A stretch of DNA of 17,731 nt from Lachnospiraceae bacterium UBA1201 (lineage in GTDB: Bacteria; Bacillota; Clostridia; Lachnospirales; Lachnospiraceae). The stretch covers positions 8,638 to 26,368 of the forward strand of contig DBXX01000095.1 of the NCBI GenBank assembly GCA_002309675.1, in the 5' to 3' direction. The notes under the pieces were generated by a model. That model was not told the DNA's origin and ran no database searches. It was given only the letters and a program-made list of their open reading frames with translations. Position 1 is the stretch's first letter. Every line of letters begins with the position of its first letter. This document shows, piece after piece, positions 1 to 6,730 of this stretch. A program made the position numbers and the translations under genes.

Positions 1-651
1 GCGACCATCAAGAAAAAACCTCTTACCAACTATCTCGGTATCTGGTTTATGTTCTACATCAACATCACTTGCGGTCTCGCTTTGATCTCACAGGAGAAGC
101 AGATCGTAAGCTGTATCGGACTTGTAGGTTCGGCGGGTATCATCTCCACCGTTTCCGCGATCTTCAATGCAGGCGGCCGTCTCGGTTTCTCGACCTGGGC
201 AGACTACATGAAGGATCGTAACACGATCTATAAGATGATCTTTGCCATCTCCATCATCTGCACCGGACTCGTTATTGTTACGAACGGTATCGGAAAGGGA
301 GAGGGTAACATCGTTCTGATCATTCTGGTGCTGGCGCTTCTGTTCATGGTCAATGCCGGATACGGCGGCGGTTTCTCCAACGTACCGACCCTGCTTTCCG
401 ACCACTATGGTATGGGCAGCATTTCCGCGATCCACGGTATCACGCTTTCCGCATGGGCATTTGCAGGTCTGACCGGTAACCAGATGGCTACCTTCATCAC
501 TTCTCATTTCGGAACTCCTGACGCCGCTCTGAATCCGGAAGGTTATCAGATGGTTCTCTACGTAACATGTGCACTGTATTTCGTAGCCCTTCTGCTTTCC
601 CTGTTCCTGGTACAGAAGACCAATAAAAAAGAGAAAAAAGAAGCTAAATAA
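1..651 (+). CDS. MFS transporter, OFA (oxalate/formate antiporter-like) family, 3' part
   Basis: The gene enters from the left edge in frame 1; 216 codons plus TAA are visible, so the N-terminal half is missing. It is an inner-membrane secondary transporter; the substrate cannot be told (an organic acid is usual for the family). About six hydrophobic segments are visible (roughly residues 11-30, 37-63, 80-98, 106-125, 141-165 and 182-205), matching TM7-12 of a 12-TM MFS protein. The stretch GGRLGFSTWADYMKDRN is the MFS signature loop repeated in the second half. The glycine-rich GYGGGFSNVPTLL and the following AIHGITLSAWAFAG are what I recall as characteristic of OFA proteins. The C-terminus is a short Lys/Glu-rich cytoplasmic tail. 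The next promoter starts only 5 nt after the stop. MFS is near certain; the OFA subfamily is from memory of its motifs. Confidence 0.85.
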   Translation, partial: ATIKKKPLTNYLGIWFMFYINITCGLALISQEKQIVSCIGLVGSAGIISTVSAIFNAGGRLGFSTWADYMKDRNTIYKMIFAISIICTGLVIVTNGIGKGEGNIVLIILVLALLFMVNAGYGGGFSNVPTLLSDHYGMGSISAIHGITLSAWAFAGLTGNQMATFITSHFGTPDAALNPEGYQMVLYVTCALYFVALLLSLFLVQKTNKKEKKEAK

Positions 652-655
652 ATCG

Positions 656-684
656 TTGACAAGCCTCATCGAATGTGTTATACT
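656..684 (+). promoter_or_regulatory. Sigma-A-type promoter of the rplU-prp-rpmA operon
   Basis: TTGACA at 656-661, a 17-bp spacer and TATACT at 679-684, with an extended -10 TG at 676-677. This is a near-perfect vegetative promoter, as expected for a ribosomal protein operon. The start point should be near 691. A 7-bp inverted repeat (ATACTCA at 680-686, TGAGTAT at 688-694) is centred on C687 and covers the -10 element and start point, so it could also be a protein-binding site. Confidence 0.85.
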
Positions 685-711
685 CACTGAGTATGCCGCT
701 CGATGGGGCTT
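661..711 (+). terminator. Probable terminator of the MFS gene, wrapped around the rplU promoter
   Basis: AAGCCTCATCGA (661-672) pairs with TCGATGGGGCTT (700-711): 12 bp including one G-U. A second stem lies inside (680-686 with 688-694), and a short T run (TTTT at 710-713) follows. Only transcripts coming from the MFS gene contain both arms; RNA started at the internal promoter near 691 lacks the left arm. The T tract is short, so efficiency is uncertain. Confidence 0.55.
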
Positions 712-790
712 TTCAAGTGTTGATCTTTTCGCGAAAGCGAGGACATTGACCGCCGAAGTCGGCGAGTAATGATAAATAGGAGGTGCCTAT
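691..790 (+). promoter_or_regulatory. Structured 5' leader of rplU (L21 leader type)
   Basis: About 100 nt between the inferred start point and rplU. Two compact hairpins are visible: TCGC-GAAA-GCGA (729-740, a GNRA tetraloop) and a CGCC/GGCG stem (751-754 with 761-764) enclosed by CATT/AATG (744-747 with 768-771). A strong Shine-Dalgarno AGGAGGTG (778-785) follows. Firmicutes rplU operons are known to carry an L21 leader (an Rfam family) thought to be autoregulatory. Position and size fit, but I could not test it against the covariance model. Confidence 0.6.
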
Positions 791-1099
791 ATGTACGCAA
801 TTATTGCAACAGGTGGAAAGCAGTACAAAGTATCCGAAGGAGACGTTATCCGTGTTGAGAAGCTCGGCGTTGAGGAAGGTTCTGAGTACACTTTTGATCA
901 GGTTCTTGCAGTAAATGCCGGAGAACTCAAGGTAGGTGAGCCGACCGTTGCAGGTGCAACAGTCAGCGCTACTGTAGTAGCGAACGGAAGAGCCAAGAAG
1001 GTTATCGTTTACAAGTACAAGAGAAAGTCCGGATATCACAAGAAGAACGGACACAGACAGCAGTACACCGAAGTGAAGATCGAAAAGATCAACGCTTAA
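791..1099 (+). CDS. rplU: 50S ribosomal protein L21
   Basis: A 102-aa protein of normal family length. It begins MYAIIATGGKQYKVSEGD, the classic L21 start, and ends in the basic RNA-binding tail with YKRKSGYHKKNGHRQQYTEVKI. L21 binds 23S rRNA in the large subunit and contacts L20. The start is set by AGGAGGTG 5 nt upstream. It is the first gene of the rplU-prp-rpmA operon, led by the strong promoter at 656-684 and the structured leader at 691-790. Codon use favours AGA, GTT and AAG, as in highly expressed genes of this genome. The identification is secure. Confidence 0.98.
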   Translation: MYAIIATGGKQYKVSEGDVIRVEKLGVEEGSEYTFDQVLAVNAGELKVGEPTVAGATVSATVVANGRAKKVIVYKYKRKSGYHKKNGHRQQYTEVKIEKINA

Positions 1100-1108
1100 T
1101 TCAAAACT

Positions 1109-1477
1109 ATGATAAAGGCATGCATTTTATTTGACGAAAACGACGAGCCTTTCGGCTTTCGTATCGGCGGTCATGCCGGCTTTGAGGCATCGGGCAGGGA
1201 CATTATTTGCGCAGCCGTATCGATCCTGGCGTATACGTTTTTAGAGAGCGTAGCTGAACTTACGAACGAACCGTTCGTATCCGAGGTCAATGAAGCGCAT
1301 GGTTTGATCCGTTTTCGCTTCAAAGAAAAGCCTTTGCATGAAGGCAGGTTATTGTTTCAGGCATTGCTTGAAGGACTCCGTATGATAAACGAAGAGTACG
1401 GCGAAGAATTCCTTCACGTACGTAAGTATCGCAGATCAAGCGGAACATTTACGAAGATTAACGATCAGGAGGTATAG
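1109..1477 (+). CDS. prp: Ribosomal-processing cysteine protease Prp (YsxB family)
   Basis: 122 aa. Prp cuts the N-terminal extension from ribosomal protein L27 before the protein works in the ribosome. The catalytic pair is visible in GGHAGFEASGRDIICAAVS: His22 and Cys34, the same positions as in the characterised Staphylococcus aureus enzyme. Its substrate rpmA starts 4 nt after the stop and carries the expected cleavable extension. There is no good Shine-Dalgarno before ATG 1109, only 9 nt after the rplU stop, so translation is probably coupled to rplU and kept low. The end of this gene contains the rpmA ribosome binding site. It was formerly annotated as a hypothetical protein between L21 and L27. 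Confidence 0.95.
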   Translation: MIKACILFDENDEPFGFRIGGHAGFEASGRDIICAAVSILAYTFLESVAELTNEPFVSEVNEAHGLIRFRFKEKPLHEGRLLFQALLEGLRMINEEYGEEFLHVRKYRRSSGTFTKINDQEV

Positions 1478-1481
1478 ACCT

Positions 1482-1766
1482 ATGTTTAAATTGAACCTTC
1501 AGTTGTTCGCTCATAAAAAGGGCGTAGGTTCTACTAAGAACGGTAGAGATTCCGAGTCTAAGAGACTTGGTGCGAAGAGAGCTGACGGTCAGTTTGTAAA
1601 GGCAGGCAACATCCTTTACAGACAGCGCGGCACTAAGATTCATCCCGGAAACAACGTAGGACGCGGCGGCGACGACACATTGTTCGCAACTGTAGACGGC
1701 GTAGTTCGTTTCGAAAGATTAGGCAGAGACAGAAAGCAGGTTTCTGTTTATCCGGTAGCTGAGTAA
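1482..1766 (+). CDS. rpmA: 50S ribosomal protein L27, with Prp-cleavable N-terminal extension
   Basis: 94 aa. It begins MFKLNLQLFAHKKGVGSTKN. The first nine residues (MFKLNLQLF) form the Firmicutes extension, which Prp removes between Phe9 and Ala10 to expose the AHKKG N-terminus that reaches towards the peptidyl transferase centre. The rest shows the family signatures GSTKNGRDSESKRLGAKR and RQRGTKIHPGNNVGRGGDDTLFA. AGGAGG lies inside the end of prp (1467-1472), 9 nt before the ATG. It is the last gene of the operon; a spacer with a strong terminator follows. The identification is secure. Confidence 0.98.
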   Translation: MFKLNLQLFAHKKGVGSTKNGRDSESKRLGAKRADGQFVKAGNILYRQRGTKIHPGNNVGRGGDDTLFATVDGVVRFERLGRDRKQVSVYPVAE

Positions 1767-1839
1767 TTTAAGCGTATCCGAGGGGTGCTCTTAAACCAAA
1801 TACCTACAAACGGAAGGCTTTCTTTCGTTTGATAGTCCG
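1767..1839 (+). promoter_or_regulatory. Leader-like segment of the rpmA-obgE spacer
   Basis: A hairpin is formed by AAACGGAA (1808-1815) and TTTCGTTT (1823-1830), 8 bp with one G-U. Its 7-nt loop GGCTTTC (1816-1822) is complementary to GAAAGCT (1839-1845), which is part of the left arm of the terminator that follows. The arrangement resembles an attenuator with a competing antiterminator helix. I recognise no known riboswitch or leader family and see no promoter here. Functional meaning is inference. Confidence 0.35.
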
Positions 1840-1882
1840 AAAGCTCTAGATCCTAGGAAACTATGATTTAGAGCTTTGTTTT
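1840..1882 (+). terminator. Intrinsic terminator between rpmA and obgE
   Basis: Positions 1840-1852 pair with 1865-1877 (13 bp with one G-U at 1849/1868). The helix continues through TAG-GAAA-CTA (1854-1863), a GNRA-type tetraloop top. GTTTTAT follows directly. It should end much of the rplU-prp-rpmA transcript. No clear promoter for obgE is visible after it, so obgE may depend partly on read-through. Confidence 0.8.
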
Positions 1883-1900
1883 ATACGAGGAGACACATTC

Positions 1901-3187
1901 ATGTTTGCAGATCGTGCTAAGATCTATATACGTTCCGGTAAGGGCGGAGACGGCCATGTAAGCTTTCGCAGAGAGAAATATGTGGCAAACGGTGGCCCGG
2001 ACGGCGGCGACGGCGGTAAGGGCGGAGATATTATTTTCCAAGTCGATAAAGGCATGAACGGATTGACGGATTTTCGCCATATCCGTAAATATATCGCAGA
2101 AAACGGTGAAGAGGGTGGCAAGCGTCGATGCCACGGCAGAGACGGCGCAGACCTGGTTATTCGTGTACCCGAAGGAACCGTCCTCCGCGAAGAAAACTCC
2201 GGTAAGATCGTTGCAGATCTCTCCGGCGAAAATACACGAGTAACCGTTCTTCAGGGCGGTAAAGGTGGTCTGGGCAATATGCACTATGCGACCGCGACGA
2301 TGCAGGTTCCGAAATACGCGAAGCCCGGCCAGGAAGCGCAGGAACTGTATCTTCTTATGGAACTGAAAGTTATCGCGGATGTCGGCCTGGTAGGCTATCC
2401 GAATGTCGGTAAATCCACCTTCCTTACGCGTGTTTCCAACGCACGTCCGGAGATCGCGGATTATCCGTTCACGACCATTAACCCGCATCTCGGCGTCGTG
2501 GATTTTGATGGAATTGACGGTTTCATCATTGCGGATATTCCCGGACTTATCGAAGGCGCCAGTGAAGGTGTCGGACTGGGCCATTCTTTCCTGCGTCACA
2601 TCGAGCGTACGAAGGTGATCCTTCACATCGTTGATGCGGCGAGCATCGAAGGACGTGATCCTGTCGAGGATATCCGGAAGATCTGCCATGAACTTGAGGC
2701 TTATGATCCAGAGATCGCAAAACGTCCCTGGGTCATCGCGGCAAATAAAACCGATGCGCTGTCCGAAGAGGAGACGGAGGATGTGATCCGCCGCCTGAAG
2801 GAAGCATTTTCCGATCAGGCAGTCGGCGTATTCCCGATCTCTGCAGTCAGCGGAAAAGGCATAAAGGATGTCCTTGTATGCCTGAAGGAAGTGCTGGCGA
2901 AGCTTCCGCAGGAGGTTACCGTTTTCGAGCCCGAATTCGAGTACACCTACGATGCGTCGGCATCCTTACCGTATACCGTTACCCGAAACGAAGAGGGTGA
3001 ATTCGTCGTCGAAGGGCCTCGCATCGAGAAGATGCTCGGCTATACCAATCTGGATTCCGAGAAGGGCTTCGGCTTCTTCCAGGAATTTCTTAAGAAAAGC
3101 GGCATTCTGGATGATCTCGAAAGAGAAGGCATCCAGGAGGGCGATACCGTACGTATGTACGGCCTTGCATTCGATTATTATAAATAA
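1901..3187 (+). CDS. obgE: GTPase Obg/CgtA
   Basis: 428 aa, the full three-domain form. Residues 1 to about 158 are the glycine-rich Obg fold (GKGGDGHVSFRREKYVANGG, then GGDGGKGGD). The G domain follows, with G1 GYPNVGKST (about 165-173), G3 DIPG (212-215) and G4 NKTD (282-285). The last roughly 80 residues, ending with MYGLAFDYYK, are the C-terminal OCT domain. Obg is an essential GTPase acting in 50S subunit assembly and linked to ppGpp responses. The start follows GAGGAG 8 nt upstream. It heads a run with yhbY, nadD, yqeK and rsfS. Its expression may be set by the attenuator-like spacer before it. The identification is secure. Confidence 0.97.
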   Translation: MFADRAKIYIRSGKGGDGHVSFRREKYVANGGPDGGDGGKGGDIIFQVDKGMNGLTDFRHIRKYIAENGEEGGKRRCHGRDGADLVIRVPEGTVLREENSGKIVADLSGENTRVTVLQGGKGGLGNMHYATATMQVPKYAKPGQEAQELYLLMELKVIADVGLVGYPNVGKSTFLTRVSNARPEIADYPFTTINPHLGVVDFDGIDGFIIADIPGLIEGASEGVGLGHSFLRHIERTKVILHIVDAASIEGRDPVEDIRKICHELEAYDPEIAKRPWVIAANKTDALSEEETEDVIRRLKEAFSDQAVGVFPISAVSGKGIKDVLVCLKEVLAKLPQEVTVFEPEFEYTYDASASLPYTVTRNEEGEFVVEGPRIEKMLGYTNLDSEKGFGFFQEFLKKSGILDDLEREGIQEGDTVRMYGLAFDYYK

Positions 3188-3199
3188 GCAGGTGAATAT

Positions 3200-3487
3200 A
3201 TGACCAGTAAATTACGTGCTGTTCTTAAAGGGGCAGCGATGAATATGCAACCGATCTTCCAGATCGGAAAGGGTTCGCTCACACCGGAAGTGACCGCTGC
3301 GGTTGCCGAGGCACTGGAAGCACGCGAACTGATTAAGATCAATGTTCTGAAGAACTGTCTGGATGATACTAACGTTATCGCGCAGACGCTCGCTGAGCGT
3401 ACGCATTCCACGGTCGTTCAGGTGATCGGAAAGAAGATTGTGCTTTATAAGCCGGCAGCGGAAGAGAAAAACAGAAAATACGAATAA
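3200..3487 (+). CDS. yhbY: YhbY-type CRM-domain RNA-binding protein
   Basis: 95 aa, about the size of a single CRM domain. The order LRAVLKGAAMNMQPIFQIGKGSL, ALEARELIKINVLKNC, and then VIGKKIVLYKP matches YhbY. The GxxG-type loop is present as GKGS instead of the common GKGG. YhbY associates with pre-50S particles, which fits its place 12 nt after obgE. The start is ATG 3200 after a GCAGGTGA ribosome binding site. A later in-frame Met (residue 14) is less well placed. The basic/acidic tail (AAEEKNRKYE) is short. Family membership is confident; the exact role in this organism is inferred. Confidence 0.9.
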   Translation: MTSKLRAVLKGAAMNMQPIFQIGKGSLTPEVTAAVAEALEARELIKINVLKNCLDDTNVIAQTLAERTHSTVVQVIGKKIVLYKPAAEEKNRKYE

Positions 3488-3537
3488 ACCATACGTCTGT
3501 ATCGCAGTCATTCATCTGCTAAAGCAAAGGAGAGTCT

Positions 3538-4155
3538 ATGCGTAAAATCGGGATTTTGGGAGGTACATTTAATCCGATCCATAAAGGTCATCTGGCGATC
3601 GCGCATGCAGCCATGCGACGACTGAAACTGGATGAGATCGTTTTTATGCCCGCTTGCATCCCGCCTCATAAGCAAGATATCCATATGACCGACGGCAATT
3701 TACGTGCCGCCATGGTAGAGGCTGCGATCGAAGATGAGCCTTCGTTTTCCTGCTCCCATCTGGAACTGGAGAAGGAAGGCGTTTCCTATACTTCAGATAC
3801 CTTGCAGATATTGACCGCTCAATATGGAAAGGGAGTTCGCCTCTATCTTTTAGTCGGATCCGATTCCTTGTGCTACATGGATAAATGGTATGAACCCGAG
3901 GTGATCTTCCGGCTGGCCCATATCGGCGTATATTGCAGGGGAACGGAAGATTACATAAGCCTGAAAGAATATGCTTCTATGCTGAGGAACAGGTTCTCGG
4001 CGAAGATCACGCTCTTTAAAAAGGATGATCAGGTCGATATCTCATCGACCGAGATCCGGAATGCATTGGCAGGGGCCTGTGATAAAAATGTGACCGACTA
4101 CCTTCCGGATAAGGTCCTTTCAATCATAAAGAAAAACAAATTGTACATGGGTTAA
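3538..4155 (+). CDS. nadD: Nicotinate-nucleotide adenylyltransferase
   Basis: 205 aa, normal length. The enzyme joins nicotinate mononucleotide and ATP to form deamido-NAD, a step in NAD synthesis. It is a cytosolic nucleotidyltransferase. The nucleotide-binding motif GGTFNPIHKGHL is at residues 8-19 (His15 and His18 are the HxGH pair). The C-terminal ISSTEIR motif is at 168-174. GSDSLCYMDKWYEPEVI fits the substrate-binding region. Translation starts after AAAGGAGAG. It lies between yhbY and yqeK; nadD-yqeK-rsfS is a standard Firmicutes order. Nothing is unusual about it. Confidence 0.96.
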   Translation: MRKIGILGGTFNPIHKGHLAIAHAAMRRLKLDEIVFMPACIPPHKQDIHMTDGNLRAAMVEAAIEDEPSFSCSHLELEKEGVSYTSDTLQILTAQYGKGVRLYLLVGSDSLCYMDKWYEPEVIFRLAHIGVYCRGTEDYISLKEYASMLRNRFSAKITLFKKDDQVDISSTEIRNALAGACDKNVTDYLPDKVLSIIKKNKLYMG

Positions 4156-4165
4156 AGAGGATAAA

Positions 4166-4762
4166 ATGATGGAACTGTTTGAGATGCGAAAAGAACTCAA
4201 AAAAGCGCTCAAAAAAGAACGCTATGAGCACTCGGAGGGCGTTTCTTATACTTCTGCGGCGCTGGCTATGCGTTATGATCCCTTGCTGACTGATAAGGCA
4301 CTCATTGCGGGCCTCTTGCATGACTGTGCGAAATATCTCTCCTTAGACACGATGCTGAAACTGTGTAAAGAGGGTGGTTACGATCCCGGGGAGAAGAAGT
4401 ATCAGAACAGCGGGCTGCTCCACGCGAAAGCAGGGGCGGTCCTGGTACAGAAGAAGTATGAAATCACCGATCCCGAGATCATCTCCGCGATCCTTTGGCA
4501 TACGACCGGGCGGATCGATATGACGCTTTTGGAGAAGATCCTGTTCATCGCCGATTACATCGAACCGAACCGGACGAAGATCGAAGCATCCGTGCAGGCG
4601 CGGCTTCGACAGCTCGCATTTACGGACATTGACCGCGCAGTTTATGAGATCGCAAAACAGACCTGCGACTATTTGAATAAAAAAGCAGCGTCGATATCGC
4701 CGCTGACAGCAGAGGTCTGCAAATATTATGAAGGGATTTGCGGATCCAAGGAGGAGAAATGA
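4166..4762 (+). CDS. yqeK: HD-domain bis(5'-nucleosyl)-tetraphosphatase, YqeK type
   Basis: 198 aa. HD-domain metal hydrolase; YqeK proteins split Ap4A symmetrically into two ADP. Visible ligands are His22 (RYEHSEGV), the His52-Asp53 pair in GLLHDCAKY, His112 (LWHTTGR) and the DYIEPNRT segment, in the family order. Two adjacent ATG codons (4166 and 4169) follow AGAGG. The second has the better 8-nt spacing, so the true protein may be one residue shorter. The stop overlaps the next gene as ATGA, which implies translational coupling to rsfS. Its neighbours nadD and rsfS are the usual ones. Confidence 0.93.
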   Translation: MMELFEMRKELKKALKKERYEHSEGVSYTSAALAMRYDPLLTDKALIAGLLHDCAKYLSLDTMLKLCKEGGYDPGEKKYQNSGLLHAKAGAVLVQKKYEITDPEIISAILWHTTGRIDMTLLEKILFIADYIEPNRTKIEASVQARLRQLAFTDIDRAVYEIAKQTCDYLNKKAASISPLTAEVCKYYEGICGSKEEK

Positions 4763-5109
4763 ATACAGAAGAATTGATTAAGATCGTATACGATGCACTG
4801 GATGATAAGAAAGCGCATGCGATCAAAGTACTCGACATAGAGAAGATCAGCACGATCGCCGACTATTTCGTGATCGCGTCGGCCGGTTCCCAGAACCAGA
4901 TGGTCGCTATGGCGGACAATGTTGACGAGAAGCTGACGAAGGCCGGCTGCAACGTAAAGAGTATCGAAGGAGCGGGAAGCGACACTTGGATCCTGATGGA
5001 TTACGGTTTTTGCCTGGTCCACATTTTTTCCGACGAGGCCCGTTCGTTCTATAATCTGGAACGCATGTGGAAGGATGCGGCCGATGTAACAGAAACTTTC
5101 AAAGCTTAA
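4759..5109 (+). CDS. rsfS: Ribosomal silencing factor RsfS
   Basis: 116 aa from the chosen start. RsfS (DUF143, Iojap family) binds L14 on the large subunit and blocks joining of the subunits when nutrients are short. Family marks are DIEKISTIADYFVIASAGSQ, WILMDYGFCLVHIF and the ending region RSFYNLERMW. ATG 4759 is chosen over an upstream TTG at 4738 because AAGGAGGAG (4748-4756) sits just before it and the ATG overlaps the yqeK stop (ATGA). Using TTG would put the ribosome binding site inside the gene and add seven residues not expected in the family. It closes the obgE run. Confidence 0.95.
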   Translation: MNTEELIKIVYDALDDKKAHAIKVLDIEKISTIADYFVIASAGSQNQMVAMADNVDEKLTKAGCNVKSIEGAGSDTWILMDYGFCLVHIFSDEARSFYNLERMWKDAADVTETFKA

Positions 5110-5113
5110 TTTT

Positions 5114-5172
5114 TTGTGCTTTATTTTTCCGACAAAATATAGTAGAATGAAAGTAATATGTAACTATTACTT
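5114..5172 (+). promoter_or_regulatory. Candidate glgA promoter followed by a stem-loop
   Basis: TTGTGC (5114-5119), an 18-bp spacer and TATAGT (5138-5143, 5 of 6 consensus) make a plausible promoter, starting near 5150. A perfect 8-bp inverted repeat follows (AAGTAATA 5151-5158, TATTACTT 5165-5172, 6-nt loop). It could be an operator at the start point, a 5' stabilising hairpin, or, with CGATTTTT after it, a weak terminator for rsfS. A smaller CGGA/TCCG hairpin (5203-5206 with 5212-5215) precedes the glgA ribosome binding site. Confidence 0.4.
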
Positions 5173-5233
5173 CGATTTTTGAGATTTTGATACTGTATTT
5201 TCCGGAATTAATCCGAACAGCGGAGGTGAGTCT

Positions 5234-6718
5234 ATGAAAAATGTGCTTTTTGTAGCTTCTGAGTGTGTGCCGTTTATAAAGACCGGAGGCTTAGCGGATG
5301 TGATCGGTTCTCTGCCGAAGTACATCGATAAGAAAAAATACGATGTACGTGTCATCCTTCCGAAATACCTGTGCCTTCCCGAGAAATATTCTTCCCAGAT
5401 GAAGTATGTGACTCACTATTATACCGATTTTTGCTGGCGCAACCAGTATGTCGGTATTTTGGAGATGGAATACGAAGGTATCCATTTCTACTTTATCGAC
5501 AGTGAGTTCTATTTCGGCGGTCCCTGGCCGTACCATAATATGTACGAGGATATCGAGAAGTTTGCTTTCTTCTCACGTCAGGTGCTTTCCTGCCTGCCGC
5601 TGATCGGTTTCCGCCCGGACATCATCCACTGCCATGACTGGCAGTCCGGTCTGGTTCCCGTTTACCTCAATGACTCCTTCCAGGGCGATATGTTCTTCAT
5701 GGGCATCAAGACCATCATGACGATCCACAACCTGAAGTTCCAGGGTACCTGGGATGTTTCGACGATCAAGAACATGACCGGTCTTTCTGACTATTATTTT
5801 ACCCCGGATAAACTCGAGTGTTACGGAAACGGAAATCTGTTAAAGGGCGGCCTGGTCTACGCGGACGCGATCACGACCGTCAGCGAGACGTACGCGCAGG
5901 AGATCCAACAGCCGTTCTTCGGCGAAGGTCTGGATGGACTCATGCGCGCTAAAGCAGGGCAGTTGCGCGGCATCCTGAACGGTATCGATTACAAGATTTA
6001 CGATCCTGAGACCGATCCCGCATTGACCCGTAAATACAATACGACCACGGCGATCGAAGGGAAACGCGCCAATAAGATCGCCCTGCAAAAGGAATTGCAT
6101 CTGAAAGAGGACGGCGACGTCTTCATGATCGGTATCATTTCCCGTCTGACCTCACAAAAGGGCCTGGACCTGATCCGCCATGTGATCGACGAGATCCTGA
6201 CGGACGATGTACAACTTGTCGTTCTCGGAACGGGAGAGAAGCAGTACGAAGATCTGTTCAACTGGCACGCTTCGCAGAAACCGGATCGTGTTTCCTCGAA
6301 TATCTATTATTCCGAGGAACTTTCGCATCGCATCTATGCAGCCTGCGATCTGTTCCTGATGCCGTCACTGTTTGAACCCTGCGGCCTGTCACAGCTTATG
6401 AGTCTGCGTTACGGAACCTTGCCTCTGGTCCGTGAGACCGGCGGCCTGAAGGATACGGTTACCGATTTCCAAAACGGTTCCAATACCGGTAATGGTTTCT
6501 CGTTTGCAAATTACAATGCACACGAGATGCTGTTCCGTCTGCAGTTTGCTAAGAATCTGTATTATCGTCACCGTGAGCAGTTCAACGAAATGGTGATTCG
6601 CGCGATGGAATGTGATTATTCGTGGGATGCTTCCGCGAAGAAATATGAGGAATTATATGCAAGCCTCACGCCTGAAGAGAAGCCGAAGGCGAAAAAGAAG
6701 GCTTCCGAAAAGAAGTAA
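5234..6718 (+). CDS. glgA: Glycogen synthase (ADP-glucose type, GT5)
   Basis: 494 aa. It transfers glucose from ADP-glucose to the non-reducing end of a growing alpha-1,4-glucan. It is a cytosolic GT-B enzyme. The N-terminal ADP-glucose motif KTGGLADV is at residues 16-23. The C-terminal half shows IGIISRLTSQKGLDL and FEPCGLSQLMSLRYGTLP (Phe380, Glu381), the conserved region with the catalytic glutamate of retaining GT-B enzymes, and then RETGGLKDTV. The last 14 residues are Lys-rich (KPKAKKKASEKK), an extra tail beyond the core fold. The start follows CGGAGGTGAG. No other glycogen genes are adjacent; it stands between rsfS and argS, 12 nt before argS, so the two are probably co-transcribed. 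Confidence 0.95.
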   Translation: MKNVLFVASECVPFIKTGGLADVIGSLPKYIDKKKYDVRVILPKYLCLPEKYSSQMKYVTHYYTDFCWRNQYVGILEMEYEGIHFYFIDSEFYFGGPWPYHNMYEDIEKFAFFSRQVLSCLPLIGFRPDIIHCHDWQSGLVPVYLNDSFQGDMFFMGIKTIMTIHNLKFQGTWDVSTIKNMTGLSDYYFTPDKLECYGNGNLLKGGLVYADAITTVSETYAQEIQQPFFGEGLDGLMRAKAGQLRGILNGIDYKIYDPETDPALTRKYNTTTAIEGKRANKIALQKELHLKEDGDVFMIGIISRLTSQKGLDLIRHVIDEILTDDVQLVVLGTGEKQYEDLFNWHASQKPDRVSSNIYYSEELSHRIYAACDLFLMPSLFEPCGLSQLMSLRYGTLPLVRETGGLKDTVTDFQNGSNTGNGFSFANYNAHEMLFRLQFAKNLYYRHREQFNEMVIRAMECDYSWDASAKKYEELYASLTPEEKPKAKKKASEKK

Positions 6719-6730
6719 GGAGACAATTCA

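Noticed and set aside
1264..1280. CGAAC-GAACC-GTTCG resembling a Gram-positive SOS box
   Set aside because: The spacer is 5 instead of 4 and it lies inside prp coding sequence, not near a promoter.
1868..2689. A 273-codon open frame on the minus strand opposite obgE
   Set aside because: It is a shadow of the conserved Obg coding frame; no ribosome binding site or recognisable motif, and its end overlaps the terminator.
4738..4758. TTG start giving a 123-aa RsfS
   Set aside because: The strong ribosome binding site (4748-4756) lies after this TTG and directs ATG 4759, which also overlaps the yqeK stop.
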